Source: Bog-473 sp963763575 (GTDB lineage: Bacteria > Actinomycetota > Acidimicrobiia > Acidimicrobiales > RAAP-2). From it: a DNA stretch of 64,000 nt. The notes below the pieces were generated by a model. The model saw only the letters and a list, made by a program, of their open reading frames with translations, had not been told where the DNA came from and ran no database searches. Shown one piece after another: positions 33,718 to 42,081 of this stretch; the first letter of the stretch is position 1; every line of letters begins with the position of its first letter. The position numbers were made by a program, and so were the translations under genes. The DNA lies in NCBI GenBank assembly GCA_963763575.1, contig CAVXPD010000004.1, positions 744,001 to 808,000 on the forward strand, written 5' to 3'.

Positions 33718-35772
33718 ATGAGGGGATCGAATGCCGACGGCGAGCGCGCGCGGTCGGTGAGGACGGATCTAGATCCGTCGAGTCGGACGACGACGCTGTC
33801 CGAGCAGATCGCTGTCAAGGCGAGCCATGTCCGAGCTCGCCTTCTCTTCATGCTGCTGGACGCGGTGTGCGTCATCGCGGCGTACAGCGCCGCCGAAGTC
33901 TTCTATTGGCGGAACGTGGCCCCGAGTAACTACGGCTGGCACTACGCCATCTTTCTCTTCATCGTCGTCGTGGTGACCCTTGTGAGCAACGAGGTGTACG
34001 GCCTCTACGGACGCATGTGGCGGCATGCGGGACTCGAGGAGGCGCGCCAAATGATCTTCTCGACCGCCACGATCGCGGTGGTCCTGGCGGTCATGTACCC
34101 GATCGTGCACTTGGCCGGATACGACGTTCTCCATCCTGGCGTCGTCGCCTTCGGTCTCATCTCCGCCGCGGCCGGGATGAGCCTCATACGCTTCCATTCG
34201 CGTATCTTTGCCTGGCAGCGCGGCTCGAGAGGAAGCGGTTTGCGCCTTGCGATCGTGGGCAGCCACGACGCCGCCGCTCAGGCAGTGCGAGAGATGCTCC
34301 GCTATCCCAGTGCTGGATTGATTCCGGTTGCGGTCTTCGACGACGACACGACGGTGCACGGCAAGACCCTCGTCGGCGTGCCGATCGTCGGCAGCATCAG
34401 TGACATCCCGGCCGCCACGCCGCGATACATGCTCCAGGAAGTTCTGTTGACGACCCCAAGACCCTCCCCTGAGACGATCGCAGACGTCCTCCGGTGCGCC
34501 GAGAAGGCCGACATCCCCATGAAGGTGCTGCCCTCCATTCACGACGTCGTGAACGGACCCACCGGCATGTTCGCTATTCGGCGCGCGCGTACCCCCAGGA
34601 TCGAGGACCTTCTCGGCCGGACACCGGTTGCAACGGACCTTGACGGGGTTCGTCGGTCGCTCGAGGGACGTCGTGTGCTCGTCACGGGTGCCGGCGGTTC
34701 TATCGGCTCCGAGATATGCCGGCAGGTTGCAGGATTCGAACCCTCACTGCTCATCCTGCTCGATCACGACGAGACACATCTACACGACACGGTCTCGCTG
34801 ATCGAGGGACCCTGTCACCAGGCACTCATCGACATCAACGATCGCGACGCCCTCTTGAGCGTCTTCGAGCGTTACCGACCCGAGGTCGTGTTGCATGCCG
34901 CTGCGCACAAGCATGTGCCCGTCCTGGAGGACCACCCGGTCGAAGCGGCCAGGACCAACGTGTTCGGCACCCTCAACGTGCTCGATGCGTCGAGCGCGGT
35001 CGGGGTCGGACGATTCCTGCTCGTGTCCTCGGACAAGGCTGTCTTGCCGTCAAGCATCATGGGGGCGTCCAAGCGGGTCGCCGAACGGCTGATGCTCAGT
35101 CGCTCTCCGCGAGATGGAGCGTACAGCGCGGTCAGGTTCGGCAACGTGTTGGGAAGCCGGGGCAGCGTGATCCCGACCTTCGCCAGGCAGATCGAATCCG
35201 GTGGACCCATCACCGTGACCGACCCTCGCATGACGCGGTTCTTCATGAGCGTCCAAGAGGCTGTCCAATTGGTGCTCCAGGCGTCGTTGCTTTCCCGAGG
35301 TCGCGACATCTTCATGCTGGAGATGGGTGAACCCGTCCGCATCATGGAGCTCGCCCGCCGAATGATCGAATTGTCGGGCGGAGCGGTTGGGGTCGACATC
35401 GACGTCAAGGTGACGGGGATGCGGCGCGGCGAGAAACTCGAAGAGGACTTGCGCGAACCCGACGAAGAGGTTCACGACACAGAGCATCCCTCGATCGCGC
35501 GCCTTCTGCCCGTGATGCCTCCGATCGACTGGTTCGATTCGTGTCTCGGGCAGTTGGCCGAGGCAACTCATCGGGGAGATGACGAGAGGGTACGGGAACT
35601 TCTGTTCCTGTCTGCCGGCTGCGAGGACGCCGAGGGGGTGGGTTTTGCGAGCGGCCACGTCCCCGGGAACGGCAGGCAGGAGATGGCCAAACAGGAGATG
35701 GCAGCGGCTCTTCACAGCCAACAACACCGCCATCAAGGAGCGGAGCATCGACCCGAGCCGGCGGGTACCTGA
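33718..35772 (+). CDS. membrane-bound UDP-N-acetylhexosamine 4,6-dehydratase (CapD/WbpM/PglF-like)
   Basis: The protein is 684 residues from ATG 33718, supported by GGAGG 8 nt upstream. Four membrane spans lie in residues ~35-165. A nucleotide-binding-like domain follows (LRLAIVGSHDAAAQAVREM), then an SDR catalytic domain with VLVTGAGGSIGSEICRQ for NAD(H) and SSDKAVLPSSIMGASKRVAE, where the Met-Gly-Ala-Ser-Lys segment carries the catalytic Met and Lys. Such enzymes make UDP-4-keto-6-deoxy-HexNAc. This would feed the DegT aminotransferase at 8.5 kb. It overlaps the next gene by 1 bp (TGATG) and opens the sugar-nucleotide operon. Confidence 0.88.
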   Translation: MRGSNADGERARSVRTDLDPSSRTTTLSEQIAVKASHVRARLLFMLLDAVCVIAAYSAAEVFYWRNVAPSNYGWHYAIFLFIVVVVTLVSNEVYGLYGRMWRHAGLEEARQMIFSTATIAVVLAVMYPIVHLAGYDVLHPGVVAFGLISAAAGMSLIRFHSRIFAWQRGSRGSGLRLAIVGSHDAAAQAVREMLRYPSAGLIPVAVFDDDTTVHGKTLVGVPIVGSISDIPAATPRYMLQEVLLTTPRPSPETIADVLRCAEKADIPMKVLPSIHDVVNGPTGMFAIRRARTPRIEDLLGRTPVATDLDGVRRSLEGRRVLVTGAGGSIGSEICRQVAGFEPSLLILLDHDETHLHDTVSLIEGPCHQALIDINDRDALLSVFERYRPEVVLHAAAHKHVPVLEDHPVEAARTNVFGTLNVLDASSAVGVGRFLLVSSDKAVLPSSIMGASKRVAERLMLSRSPRDGAYSAVRFGNVLGSRGSVIPTFARQIESGGPITVTDPRMTRFFMSVQEAVQLVLQASLLSRGRDIFMLEMGEPVRIMELARRMIELSGGAVGVDIDVKVTGMRRGEKLEEDLREPDEEVHDTEHPSIARLLPVMPPIDWFDSCLGQLAEATHRGDDERVRELLFLSAGCEDAEGVGFASGHVPGNGRQEMAKQEMAAALHSQQHRHQGAEHRPEPAGT

Positions 35773-37040
35773 TGTCGTCAGTGGCGAAGGCGGATCGGCT
35801 GGTCGTGGTCGGCCAGGGCTACGCGGGCCTCCCTGTCGCAATGCGAGCCGTCGAGGTGGGTTTCGACGTTGTCGGTTATGACGTAGACGAGGCCAAGATC
35901 AAGAAACTCAGCGCCGGAGAGTCTCCCGTTGAAGACGTGCCCGATGCGGCCGTGGCGTGGGCCCTGGGCACGGGACACTACGAGCCAACGGACGATCCGA
36001 GCCGGGTCCGCGACTACGAGTTCGCCGTGATCGACGTTCCGACCCCCCTCCGAGACGGAGTGCCCGATCTCAGCCATGTCATTGACGCGGCTCGCATGCT
36101 GGCCCACACCCTCACGAGCGAAACGACCGTGATCCTCGAGTCGACGACCTATCCCGGCACCACCGATGACCTGGTGGCGGGGCTCTTGGAGGAGGGTTCG
36201 GGCCTCGCCGCCGGGACGGACTTCCATCTCGGCTACAGCCCCGAGAGAATCGATCCGGGCAATCCCGAGTGGACGTTTTCCAACACCCCGAAGGTCGTTT
36301 CGGGCATGGACGAGAGATCGCTTCGAGCAGTGCAGGCCTTCTTCGACCGCCTCGTTCACCAGACCGTCGCCGTCTCAGGCACGAGGGAAGCCGAACTCAC
36401 GAAGCTGCTCGAGAACACCTTTCGCCACGTGAACATCGCGCTGGTGAACGAGCTCGCCATGTTCGCCGACGCTATGGAGATCGACATCTGGGAGGCCATC
36501 GACGCAGCTTCGTCGAAGCCCTTCGGCTACCTCCGTTTTACCCCCGGACCAGGGGTAGGTGGCCACTGCCTCCCCATCGATCCGAGCTATCTGTCGTGGG
36601 AGGTGCGGCGGAGCCTCGGAAAGCCATTTCGCTTCGTCGAGCTCGCCAACGACATCAATGCGAGCATGCCCGACTACGTCGTGTCCCGACTTACGAGGGC
36701 ACTCAACCGGGAGAGCCGCCCGGTGAACGGTGCACGGATACTGCTTCTCGGACTGGCCTACAAGCGGAACACGGGTGACATCCGTGAATCCCCCGGTGTG
36801 GTGATCGCACAACGGCTCAGATCCCTCGGCGCAGACGTCGTCGTCGCGGATCCGCATGTGGCGTCGTCTGCAACGACGTTGCCCATGGTCGATCCCACGC
36901 CAGACGAGGTGGAGCGGGCAGACGCAGTCATCTTGGTGACGGACCATGACGGATTCGACTACGACATGATCCGTTCCTGCGCTCGCTATGTTCTCGACAC
37001 CCGAAACCGGATGCGGGATCGGGACGTCGAGTCCCTGTGA
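35772..37040 (+). CDS. UDP-N-acetylhexosamine/UDP-glucose 6-dehydrogenase family
   Basis: The 422-residue protein has a Rossmann start (LVVVGQGYAGLPVAMRAVEV), the ESTTYPGTTDD and YSPERIDPGN blocks, and the active-site segment FTPGPGVGGHCLPIDPSYLS with the catalytic Cys near residue 263. The C-terminal domain shows ILLLGLAYKRNTGDIRESPG. The pattern fits the WecC/WbpA-type group that oxidises UDP-GlcNAc or UDP-ManNAc to the uronate with two NAD+. Together with the epimerase downstream it could give UDP-GalNAcA-like donors. Specificity between glucose and N-acetylhexosamine cannot be settled from motifs alone. Confidence 0.88.
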   Translation: MSSVAKADRLVVVGQGYAGLPVAMRAVEVGFDVVGYDVDEAKIKKLSAGESPVEDVPDAAVAWALGTGHYEPTDDPSRVRDYEFAVIDVPTPLRDGVPDLSHVIDAARMLAHTLTSETTVILESTTYPGTTDDLVAGLLEEGSGLAAGTDFHLGYSPERIDPGNPEWTFSNTPKVVSGMDERSLRAVQAFFDRLVHQTVAVSGTREAELTKLLENTFRHVNIALVNELAMFADAMEIDIWEAIDAASSKPFGYLRFTPGPGVGGHCLPIDPSYLSWEVRRSLGKPFRFVELANDINASMPDYVVSRLTRALNRESRPVNGARILLLGLAYKRNTGDIRESPGVVIAQRLRSLGADVVVADPHVASSATTLPMVDPTPDEVERADAVILVTDHDGFDYDMIRSCARYVLDTRNRMRDRDVESL

Positions 37041-37062
37041 CGCACTGGTCAAACTGGTCAAT

Positions 37063-38007
37063 GTGAAGGTCCTTGTCACCGGAGGAGCCGGGTTCATCGG
37101 GGCGAACCTGTGCAAGACCCTGTGTAGCCAACCATTCGTGGAGCAGGTCGTCGTCCTCGACGACCTGTCCACCGGGTCGCCGGAGAACCTGAGAGACGTG
37201 CCCGTGGCTTTCCACGAAGGCTCCATACTCAGCGATGACGACGTCGACGTTGTCATGGCCGACGCCGACGCCGTGGTTCATCTCGCCGCGCGACCGTCGG
37301 TACCTCGCTCGCTGGCGGACCCCATGGCAACCCACCGAGCCAATGCCACAGGAACCATGATGGTGCTCGAAGGAGCGCGGCGCCATGCCGTGCAGCAGGT
37401 CATCGTGGCGTCGTCGTCGTCGGTGTACGGCGCGAACCCGGAACTTCCAAAGCGCGAGGAATCGACACCGTTGCCGGTCAGCCCTTACGCCGCCAGCAAG
37501 CTGGCTGCCGAAGCGTACGCGCTTTCTTACGGTCATTCGCTGGGACTCTCCGTTCTCGTCTTCCGATTCTTCAACGTCTTCGGGCCGCTGCAATCCGCTG
37601 GGCACGCGTACGCCGCCGTCGTTCCGACCTTCATCGATGCCGCTCTGGCCGGCAAACCGCTTCCCGTGCATGGGGACGGCACGCAGACGCGTGATTTCAC
37701 CTTCGTCGATACCGTCGTGACCGTGCTGTCGGACGCGCTGCGTCGCCGCGTGGTTGCGGCGGAAGCCGTGAACCTGGCCTCAGGTTCCCGTGTTTCGCTG
37801 TTGGAGTTGATCTCGGCACTCGAGAAGGTCCTCGGTCGCCCGGTCCCGGTGGAGCACCTCGAACCGCGCCTCGGTGACGTCCGTGATTCGCTGGCCGACC
37901 TGACTCACCTCCGGCGGCTATTTCCGGGCTTCCGGCCGACCCCGTTGGACGAAGGGCTCAGGGCGACCGTGACGTGGTTCCAGGAGATGCGTATTGACGC
38001 AGCCTGA
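37063..38007 (+). CDS. NAD-dependent sugar-nucleotide epimerase (extended SDR)
   Basis: The protein is 314 residues from GTG 37063, directly before KVLVTGGAGFIGANLCKTLC. The NAD-binding TGGAGFIG, the catalytic Ser/Tyr/Lys set (VASSSSVYG and SPYAASKLAAE) and FRFFNVFGPLQ place it in the UDP-sugar 4-epimerase group (GalE/WbpP/Gne). It probably interconverts a UDP-hexose, N-acetylhexosamine or the derived uronate made by the preceding dehydrogenase. A short direct repeat, ACTGGTCA twice in 17 bp, lies just before the start. It overlaps the formyltransferase gene by 14 bp. Confidence 0.86.
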   Translation: MKVLVTGGAGFIGANLCKTLCSQPFVEQVVVLDDLSTGSPENLRDVPVAFHEGSILSDDDVDVVMADADAVVHLAARPSVPRSLADPMATHRANATGTMMVLEGARRHAVQQVIVASSSSVYGANPELPKREESTPLPVSPYAASKLAAEAYALSYGHSLGLSVLVFRFFNVFGPLQSAGHAYAAVVPTFIDAALAGKPLPVHGDGTQTRDFTFVDTVVTVLSDALRRRVVAAEAVNLASGSRVSLLELISALEKVLGRPVPVEHLEPRLGDVRDSLADLTHLRRLFPGFRPTPLDEGLRATVTWFQEMRIDAA

Positions 38008-38818
38008 GCCGGCGCCGGGGGTAGGGCACGACGAAGACTTGACGCGGATCGGGAGCCGCGTCGTGCTGTTGGCCGGGCCCGACGAGAGCACCAGCGTGGT
38101 CGCCAACTACCTCGAGGGCCGCGTTGGAAAGATCGTGCTGATCGTGGAGTCTCCACCCTCACGGGTTCGCATGGCACGGCGTCGGGCGAAGCGGGTGGGC
38201 TGGGCGGAGGCCACGGGACAGGTCCTGTTCGTTGCCTTGGCGCAGCCTGTGCTTCGCCACACGAGCAGGCACCGTCGCGCTGACATCCGAAGAGCGGCCT
38301 CGATCGACTCGCATCCTCGAGATCCCGATTTCTCTGTCTCCTCCGTGAACGACGACCGAACCGTTGCGCTCCTCGCTTCACTGCGGCCCTCGGTGGTGGT
38401 GGTGCACGGCACGCGAGTCATTGCGGCGCCGGTGCTCCAAGCGCTGGGCTGTCCCATCTTGAACGTTCACGCAGGGCTCACTCCCCGCTACCGCGGAGTG
38501 CACGGTGGCTATTGGGCACTGGCGGAAGGTCACCCCGAATGGGTGGGCACGACGGTGCACCTCGTCGACCCCGGCATCGACACCGGAGGGATCCTCGCCC
38601 AGACGACGTTCACGATCACCGGCGAGGACTCGATCGCCTCGTACCCCGACCTGCATCTCGTCCACGGTCTCCCGGTGCTCGCCGCGCAGGTGGAGCACGT
38701 GTTGTCGGGAACGGCGCTCGAGCCGGAGGCCGACAGCATCGCCCCGGGCTCCTACCTCCGCTACCACCCCACCCTGTGGGGATACCTCCGTCGGCGCTGG
38801 TCGAGCGGCGTGCGGTGA
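37994..38818 (+). CDS. sugar N-formyltransferase-like protein
   Basis: This 274-residue protein starts at TTG 37994 with GGAG 8 nt before. Its central block, ILNVHAGLTPRYRGVHGG followed by VDPGIDTGGILAQ, contains the Asn-x-His and Asp catalytic residues of 10-formyl-tetrahydrofolate-dependent formyltransferases. Length and lack of the tRNA-binding C-terminal domain argue against methionyl-tRNA formyltransferase. In surface-glycan loci such enzymes formylate the amino group of 3- or 4-amino-dideoxy sugars (QdtF, FdtF, VioF types). It sits in the sugar-nucleotide operon, so N-formylation of the aminotransferase product is likely. Confidence 0.82.
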   Translation: MTQPEPAPGVGHDEDLTRIGSRVVLLAGPDESTSVVANYLEGRVGKIVLIVESPPSRVRMARRRAKRVGWAEATGQVLFVALAQPVLRHTSRHRRADIRRAASIDSHPRDPDFSVSSVNDDRTVALLASLRPSVVVVHGTRVIAAPVLQALGCPILNVHAGLTPRYRGVHGGYWALAEGHPEWVGTTVHLVDPGIDTGGILAQTTFTITGEDSIASYPDLHLVHGLPVLAAQVEHVLSGTALEPEADSIAPGSYLRYHPTLWGYLRRRWSSGVR

Positions 38819-38970
38819 CACCACCACGCCATTCGCCCCTCTGGGCCCGTCATTGTCCCCCTTTCGACTACCATCCACGCCGTCACGTCCGGAGGGCGTC
38901 GGGCCCGCGCCGACGGGACTGCGAGGGTTCGATTGCGGCCAGGGGCAACGGAGCGAGGGGCGTTGGGGCA

Positions 38971-39984
38971 GTGAGCAATTCGGATCGGCCGGGCGCCCTC
39001 GTCATCTCGCTCGACTTCGAGCTTCACTGGGGAACGCGGGACCACTTGTCCCGCCTGGACCCGGACTATGCCTCCTTGGTCGAGGAGCGCCGGGCGGTGC
39101 ACGACTTGATCTCGGTATTCGCCGAGCGCCGGATCCGCGCCACATGGGCGACCGTGGGCTTCCTCTTCGCGTCGACATGGGAAGAGGTCTCGCCGCATCT
39201 CCCGCCCATCCGGCCGGTGTACGCGCGTTCTGAGCTGGATCCTTATGGCGAACCCGTCGGGCCGGACGAGGATCACGACCCGGAGCACCTCGCCGGCACA
39301 CTCGTGGACCTCATCGCCGCCAGCCCGGGCCAGGAGGTGGGCTCGCACACCTTCTCGCACTACTACTGCCTCGAGCAGGGACAGAGCGAGGCAACGTTCC
39401 GGGCGGACCTGGCCGCCGCGCAGGCTATGGCGCACGCGCGGGGCCTGAAAGTCAGCAGTCTCGTGCTGCCGCGAAATCAATGGAACCCCTCGTACTCCGG
39501 GGCAGTCCTCGACCTCGGCTTCCGCTGCATCAGGGGGAACCAGCGGAGTTGGGCGCACCGACCGGCGGCCGGTGGCGGCGACGTACGTCGCCGCGCCGCC
39601 AGGCTGGCCGACACGTACGTGGGACTCTCACCGCCACCCACCACCGCGTGGAACGAGGTGGCTCAGCCATCCGGCCTCTGCGACGTGCCCGCCAGTGCGT
39701 TTCTGAGGCCCTACGATGCCAGTCGCCGTCGCCTCGAGCCCCTCCGACGGGCACGCTTGCGCTCAGGTTTGCGGCATGCGGCGCGGACCGGGCGCATCTT
39801 CCACCTTTGGTGGCACCCGCACAACTTCGCTCTCAACCGAAGCGAGAACCTGTCCCTGCTCGATCACGTGCTCGACGATTTTGACGAGCTCACACGGACC
39901 GAGGGGATGGAGACGTTGACGATGTGCGACGTCACCCACCGCGTGAGCCCGAGCGGAGTAACTCACACTCAGGACGGTCAATGA
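38971..39984 (+). CDS. polysaccharide deacetylase family protein
   Basis: The protein is 337 residues from GTG 38971; the in-frame upstream sequence is not protein-like. LVISLDFELHWG holds the metal-binding Asp of the NodB fold, VGSHTFSHYYC the two metal His, and LPRNQWNPSY the Arg-x-Pro-like substrate loop. FHLWWHPHNF supplies the late catalytic His. No signal peptide is present, so it probably acts in the cytoplasm. The group is often found in surface-polysaccharide clusters where the precise substrate is not known. It is the second deacetylase domain in the locus. Confidence 0.8.
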   Translation: MSNSDRPGALVISLDFELHWGTRDHLSRLDPDYASLVEERRAVHDLISVFAERRIRATWATVGFLFASTWEEVSPHLPPIRPVYARSELDPYGEPVGPDEDHDPEHLAGTLVDLIAASPGQEVGSHTFSHYYCLEQGQSEATFRADLAAAQAMAHARGLKVSSLVLPRNQWNPSYSGAVLDLGFRCIRGNQRSWAHRPAAGGGDVRRRAARLADTYVGLSPPPTTAWNEVAQPSGLCDVPASAFLRPYDASRRRLEPLRRARLRSGLRHAARTGRIFHLWWHPHNFALNRSENLSLLDHVLDDFDELTRTEGMETLTMCDVTHRVSPSGVTHTQDGQ

Positions 39985-40072
39985 GCCGTCGACCGTCGCA
40001 CGTCGAAGATCCCGCCCCCAGAGTCTCCGAGGACGGGCGTCGGACAGGTCGAACCACTGGCCTCTGGTTTCG

Positions 40073-40957
40073 GTGAGCCTCTCGTCCGGCAGCGCCACGG
40101 GGGGGAGCCCGCGAGGCGCCCTGCGTCGCAGCATGGTCGACGTCTTCGCGAAGTTGCCCCCGCCGGCGAGGAGGTTCGTGCTCCATGCGCTCGGTCGGTA
40201 CGCCCCCTGGGAAGAAGGCTTCGACCACACACCACCGCGGCTCGAACCCGGAGAGGTCGTCGCCCCGCCCGACTTCGTCGGTATCGGGACCCAGAAGGCG
40301 GGAACGACCTGGTGGTACGAGGCCATCCGTTCGCACCCCGGCGTGTACTCACGACCCGACATCCACAAGGAGCGTCATTACTTCGACCGCTTTGCGATCC
40401 GGCGGTTCGCTCCCGAGGACTCGGACCGCTATCAGGGCTGGTTCCCCCGCCTTCGGGGAACGTTGACCGGCGAGTGGACCCCCGACTACCTGAACATGCC
40501 GTGGGTCCCCGAGCTGATGTCCCGGGCAGCGCCGCAGGCGAAATTGCTGGTCATCTTCCGTGACCCGGTCGAGCGGATCGCTTCGGGGCTGGCACATGTG
40601 CGTCGCGACACGGAACGTGTGACGCCCGCGGACTACAAGGACGCAGTGACGCGTGGCTTCTATCACGAACCGTTGTGCTGGTGGCTCCGTCACTTCCCTC
40701 GCGAACAGTTCCTCGTCCTGCAATACGAACGGTGCCTCATCGATCCGGTCGCCCAGATCCGGCGGACCTACGAGTTCCTGGGATTGGATCCCTTTGTGCC
40801 CCGGATGCTCCAAGAAAGGATAAACCCCTCGTCGGACGTACCGAAGCTCGACGAAGAGACGAGGAGAAGGCTCGCCGAGCTCTACCGGCCCGACGTCGAG
40901 GCCTTGTGCATGTGTTTCCCAGAAATCGAGCTTGGGCTGTGGCCCAATTTTCATTGA
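40073..40957 (+). CDS. PAPS-dependent sulfotransferase
   Basis: This 294-residue protein starts at GTG 40073. GIGTQKAGTTWWYEAIRSHP is the 5'-phosphosulfate loop, with the catalytic-type Lys, and LLVIFRDPVERIASGLAHV is the 3'-phosphate-binding region, as in heparan- and carbohydrate-type sulfotransferases. The C-terminus contains the RRTYEFLGL helix typical of the fold. It is likely to sulfate a sugar of the exported glycan, and with the gene at 11.7 kb makes two sulfotransferases. No PAPS-synthesis genes are in the window. It ends 24 bp before a convergent gene. Confidence 0.86.
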   Translation: MSLSSGSATGGSPRGALRRSMVDVFAKLPPPARRFVLHALGRYAPWEEGFDHTPPRLEPGEVVAPPDFVGIGTQKAGTTWWYEAIRSHPGVYSRPDIHKERHYFDRFAIRRFAPEDSDRYQGWFPRLRGTLTGEWTPDYLNMPWVPELMSRAAPQAKLLVIFRDPVERIASGLAHVRRDTERVTPADYKDAVTRGFYHEPLCWWLRHFPREQFLVLQYERCLIDPVAQIRRTYEFLGLDPFVPRMLQERINPSSDVPKLDEETRRRLAELYRPDVEALCMCFPEIELGLWPNFH

Positions 40958-40981
40958 AGATCGGGTCGGTCCGGGCCCTTC

Positions 40982-42031
40982 TCAGCGCCTCGTCGTCGGC
41001 CTCCTTCGGACGGCGCTCCTCGACATCACGCCGAACACGACAAGTGCACTGACCCAGACGCCCAGACAGACGCGGGATCCCGAGCGCAGGTCGGAGACCA
41101 ACCGGCGGGTGCCCGTCGATTGCCGCTCGCGTTGTATCGCAGCCAGCTCTGCAGCAAGCGTTGCCCGGTTCCAGAGCGTCACCCCGCAGGAATTGGCGAA
41201 CGTGACCGCACTCGGCGAGTAGGTCGACAACGTCACCACCAAGGCCCCAGTTGCGTGGAATCGGTCCATGGCGGCCGCAGCCTGCTGCACCGCCTCATGG
41301 TTGACGCTCGCGTTCCAGCGCTTGACGTGCACCACCGTCGGGCCGCCCGAATGATCGAGAAGGAAATTCGCCCCCACCCGTCCCTCGCCACGGCTGCCCA
41401 GTCGGGCGACCCGGTAGCCCTTTCTCACGAAGAGCTCTCCAAGAAGGGCCTCGAACTCGCGGCTTGACATCGTGTCGATGGCCGCCATGCCGGAGCCGGA
41501 GCGTTGAAACGCCTCGAGCGTTCGAGTGCCGTAACGCCCCAACCCCGCCAACAAACCCAGCACAAGGCCAAGACATCCGAAACCGACGAAGACCCATCCC
41601 ACATCGGCCAACGCAGCACCGAAAACAACCAAGATGGCGCCGGCCAGCGCGACCGCGCCCGCCGGGTTCTCCGACGGGAAGGAGCGGAAGCCCGGCCCTC
41701 GCCTCTGTGGGATGAAGTGCTCTCGTGGCGCGTACTGTCTCCTCCATTCGCTGCCCGTCGCGGACCGCCGCGGATCCGCAGCACGGAAAGGTGAGCCGTT
41801 GGCCGCAGTCCCGGCGCCCGATCGCCGTACCGCGAGGCGACGGTCGTAGTCGGAACGCCGGCCGGGGTCCGACAACACTTCGTACGCTTCTTGCACCTGG
41901 CGGAACAGCGCGACGGGGCCGTCCAGGTCGGGATGGATCCTGCGGATCAGGCTGCGGTACTTGGTTCTGACCTCTTGAGGCGACGCGTCCGGTCGGACAC
42001 CCAAGATGTCGTAGTAGTTGTCCCCGCCCAC
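40982..42031 (-). CDS. J-domain protein fused to membrane spans and a degenerate Mrr-like nuclease fold
   Basis: The 349-residue protein begins with a J-domain (residues ~5-65: YYDILGVRPDASPQEV, the essential HPD in RRIHPDL, and YEVLSDPGRRSDYDRRL). An Arg-rich linker leads to two spans at about residues 125-165. Residues ~188-300 resemble a Mrr/PD-(D/E)xK domain (SSREFEALLGELFVRKGYRV and VVHVKRWNASVNHEAVQQ). The catalytic positions differ: the Asp of GGxD is Asn in GRVGANFLL, and the QxK is HVK. A last hydrophobic segment lies near 325-340. A membrane-anchored co-chaperone with a DNA-binding-like module is implied; no function is known to me. Confidence 0.72.
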   Translation of the reverse strand: MGGDNYYDILGVRPDASPQEVRTKYRSLIRRIHPDLDGPVALFRQVQEAYEVLSDPGRRSDYDRRLAVRRSGAGTAANGSPFRAADPRRSATGSEWRRQYAPREHFIPQRRGPGFRSFPSENPAGAVALAGAILVVFGAALADVGWVFVGFGCLGLVLGLLAGLGRYGTRTLEAFQRSGSGMAAIDTMSSREFEALLGELFVRKGYRVARLGSRGEGRVGANFLLDHSGGPTVVHVKRWNASVNHEAVQQAAAAMDRFHATGALVVTLSTYSPSAVTFANSCGVTLWNRATLAAELAAIQRERQSTGTRRLVSDLRSGSRVCLGVWVSALVVFGVMSRSAVRRRPTTRR

Positions 42032-42081
42032 CCTTCAACTATGCCACTCCGATCCCGAGCAGGGCGTTTCCGAGGGCGTTC

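Noticed and set aside
37994..38818. Methionyl-tRNA formyltransferase (fmt)
   Set aside because: The catalytic formyltransferase core is there, but the protein is short, lacks the C-terminal domain, and sits in a sugar-nucleotide operon without def or other translation genes.
40982..42031. Part of a restriction or phage-defence island
   Set aside because: The Mrr-like domain lacks catalytic residues, and neighbours are a sulfotransferase and an L-2-hydroxyglutarate oxidase, with no methylase, helicase or integrase.
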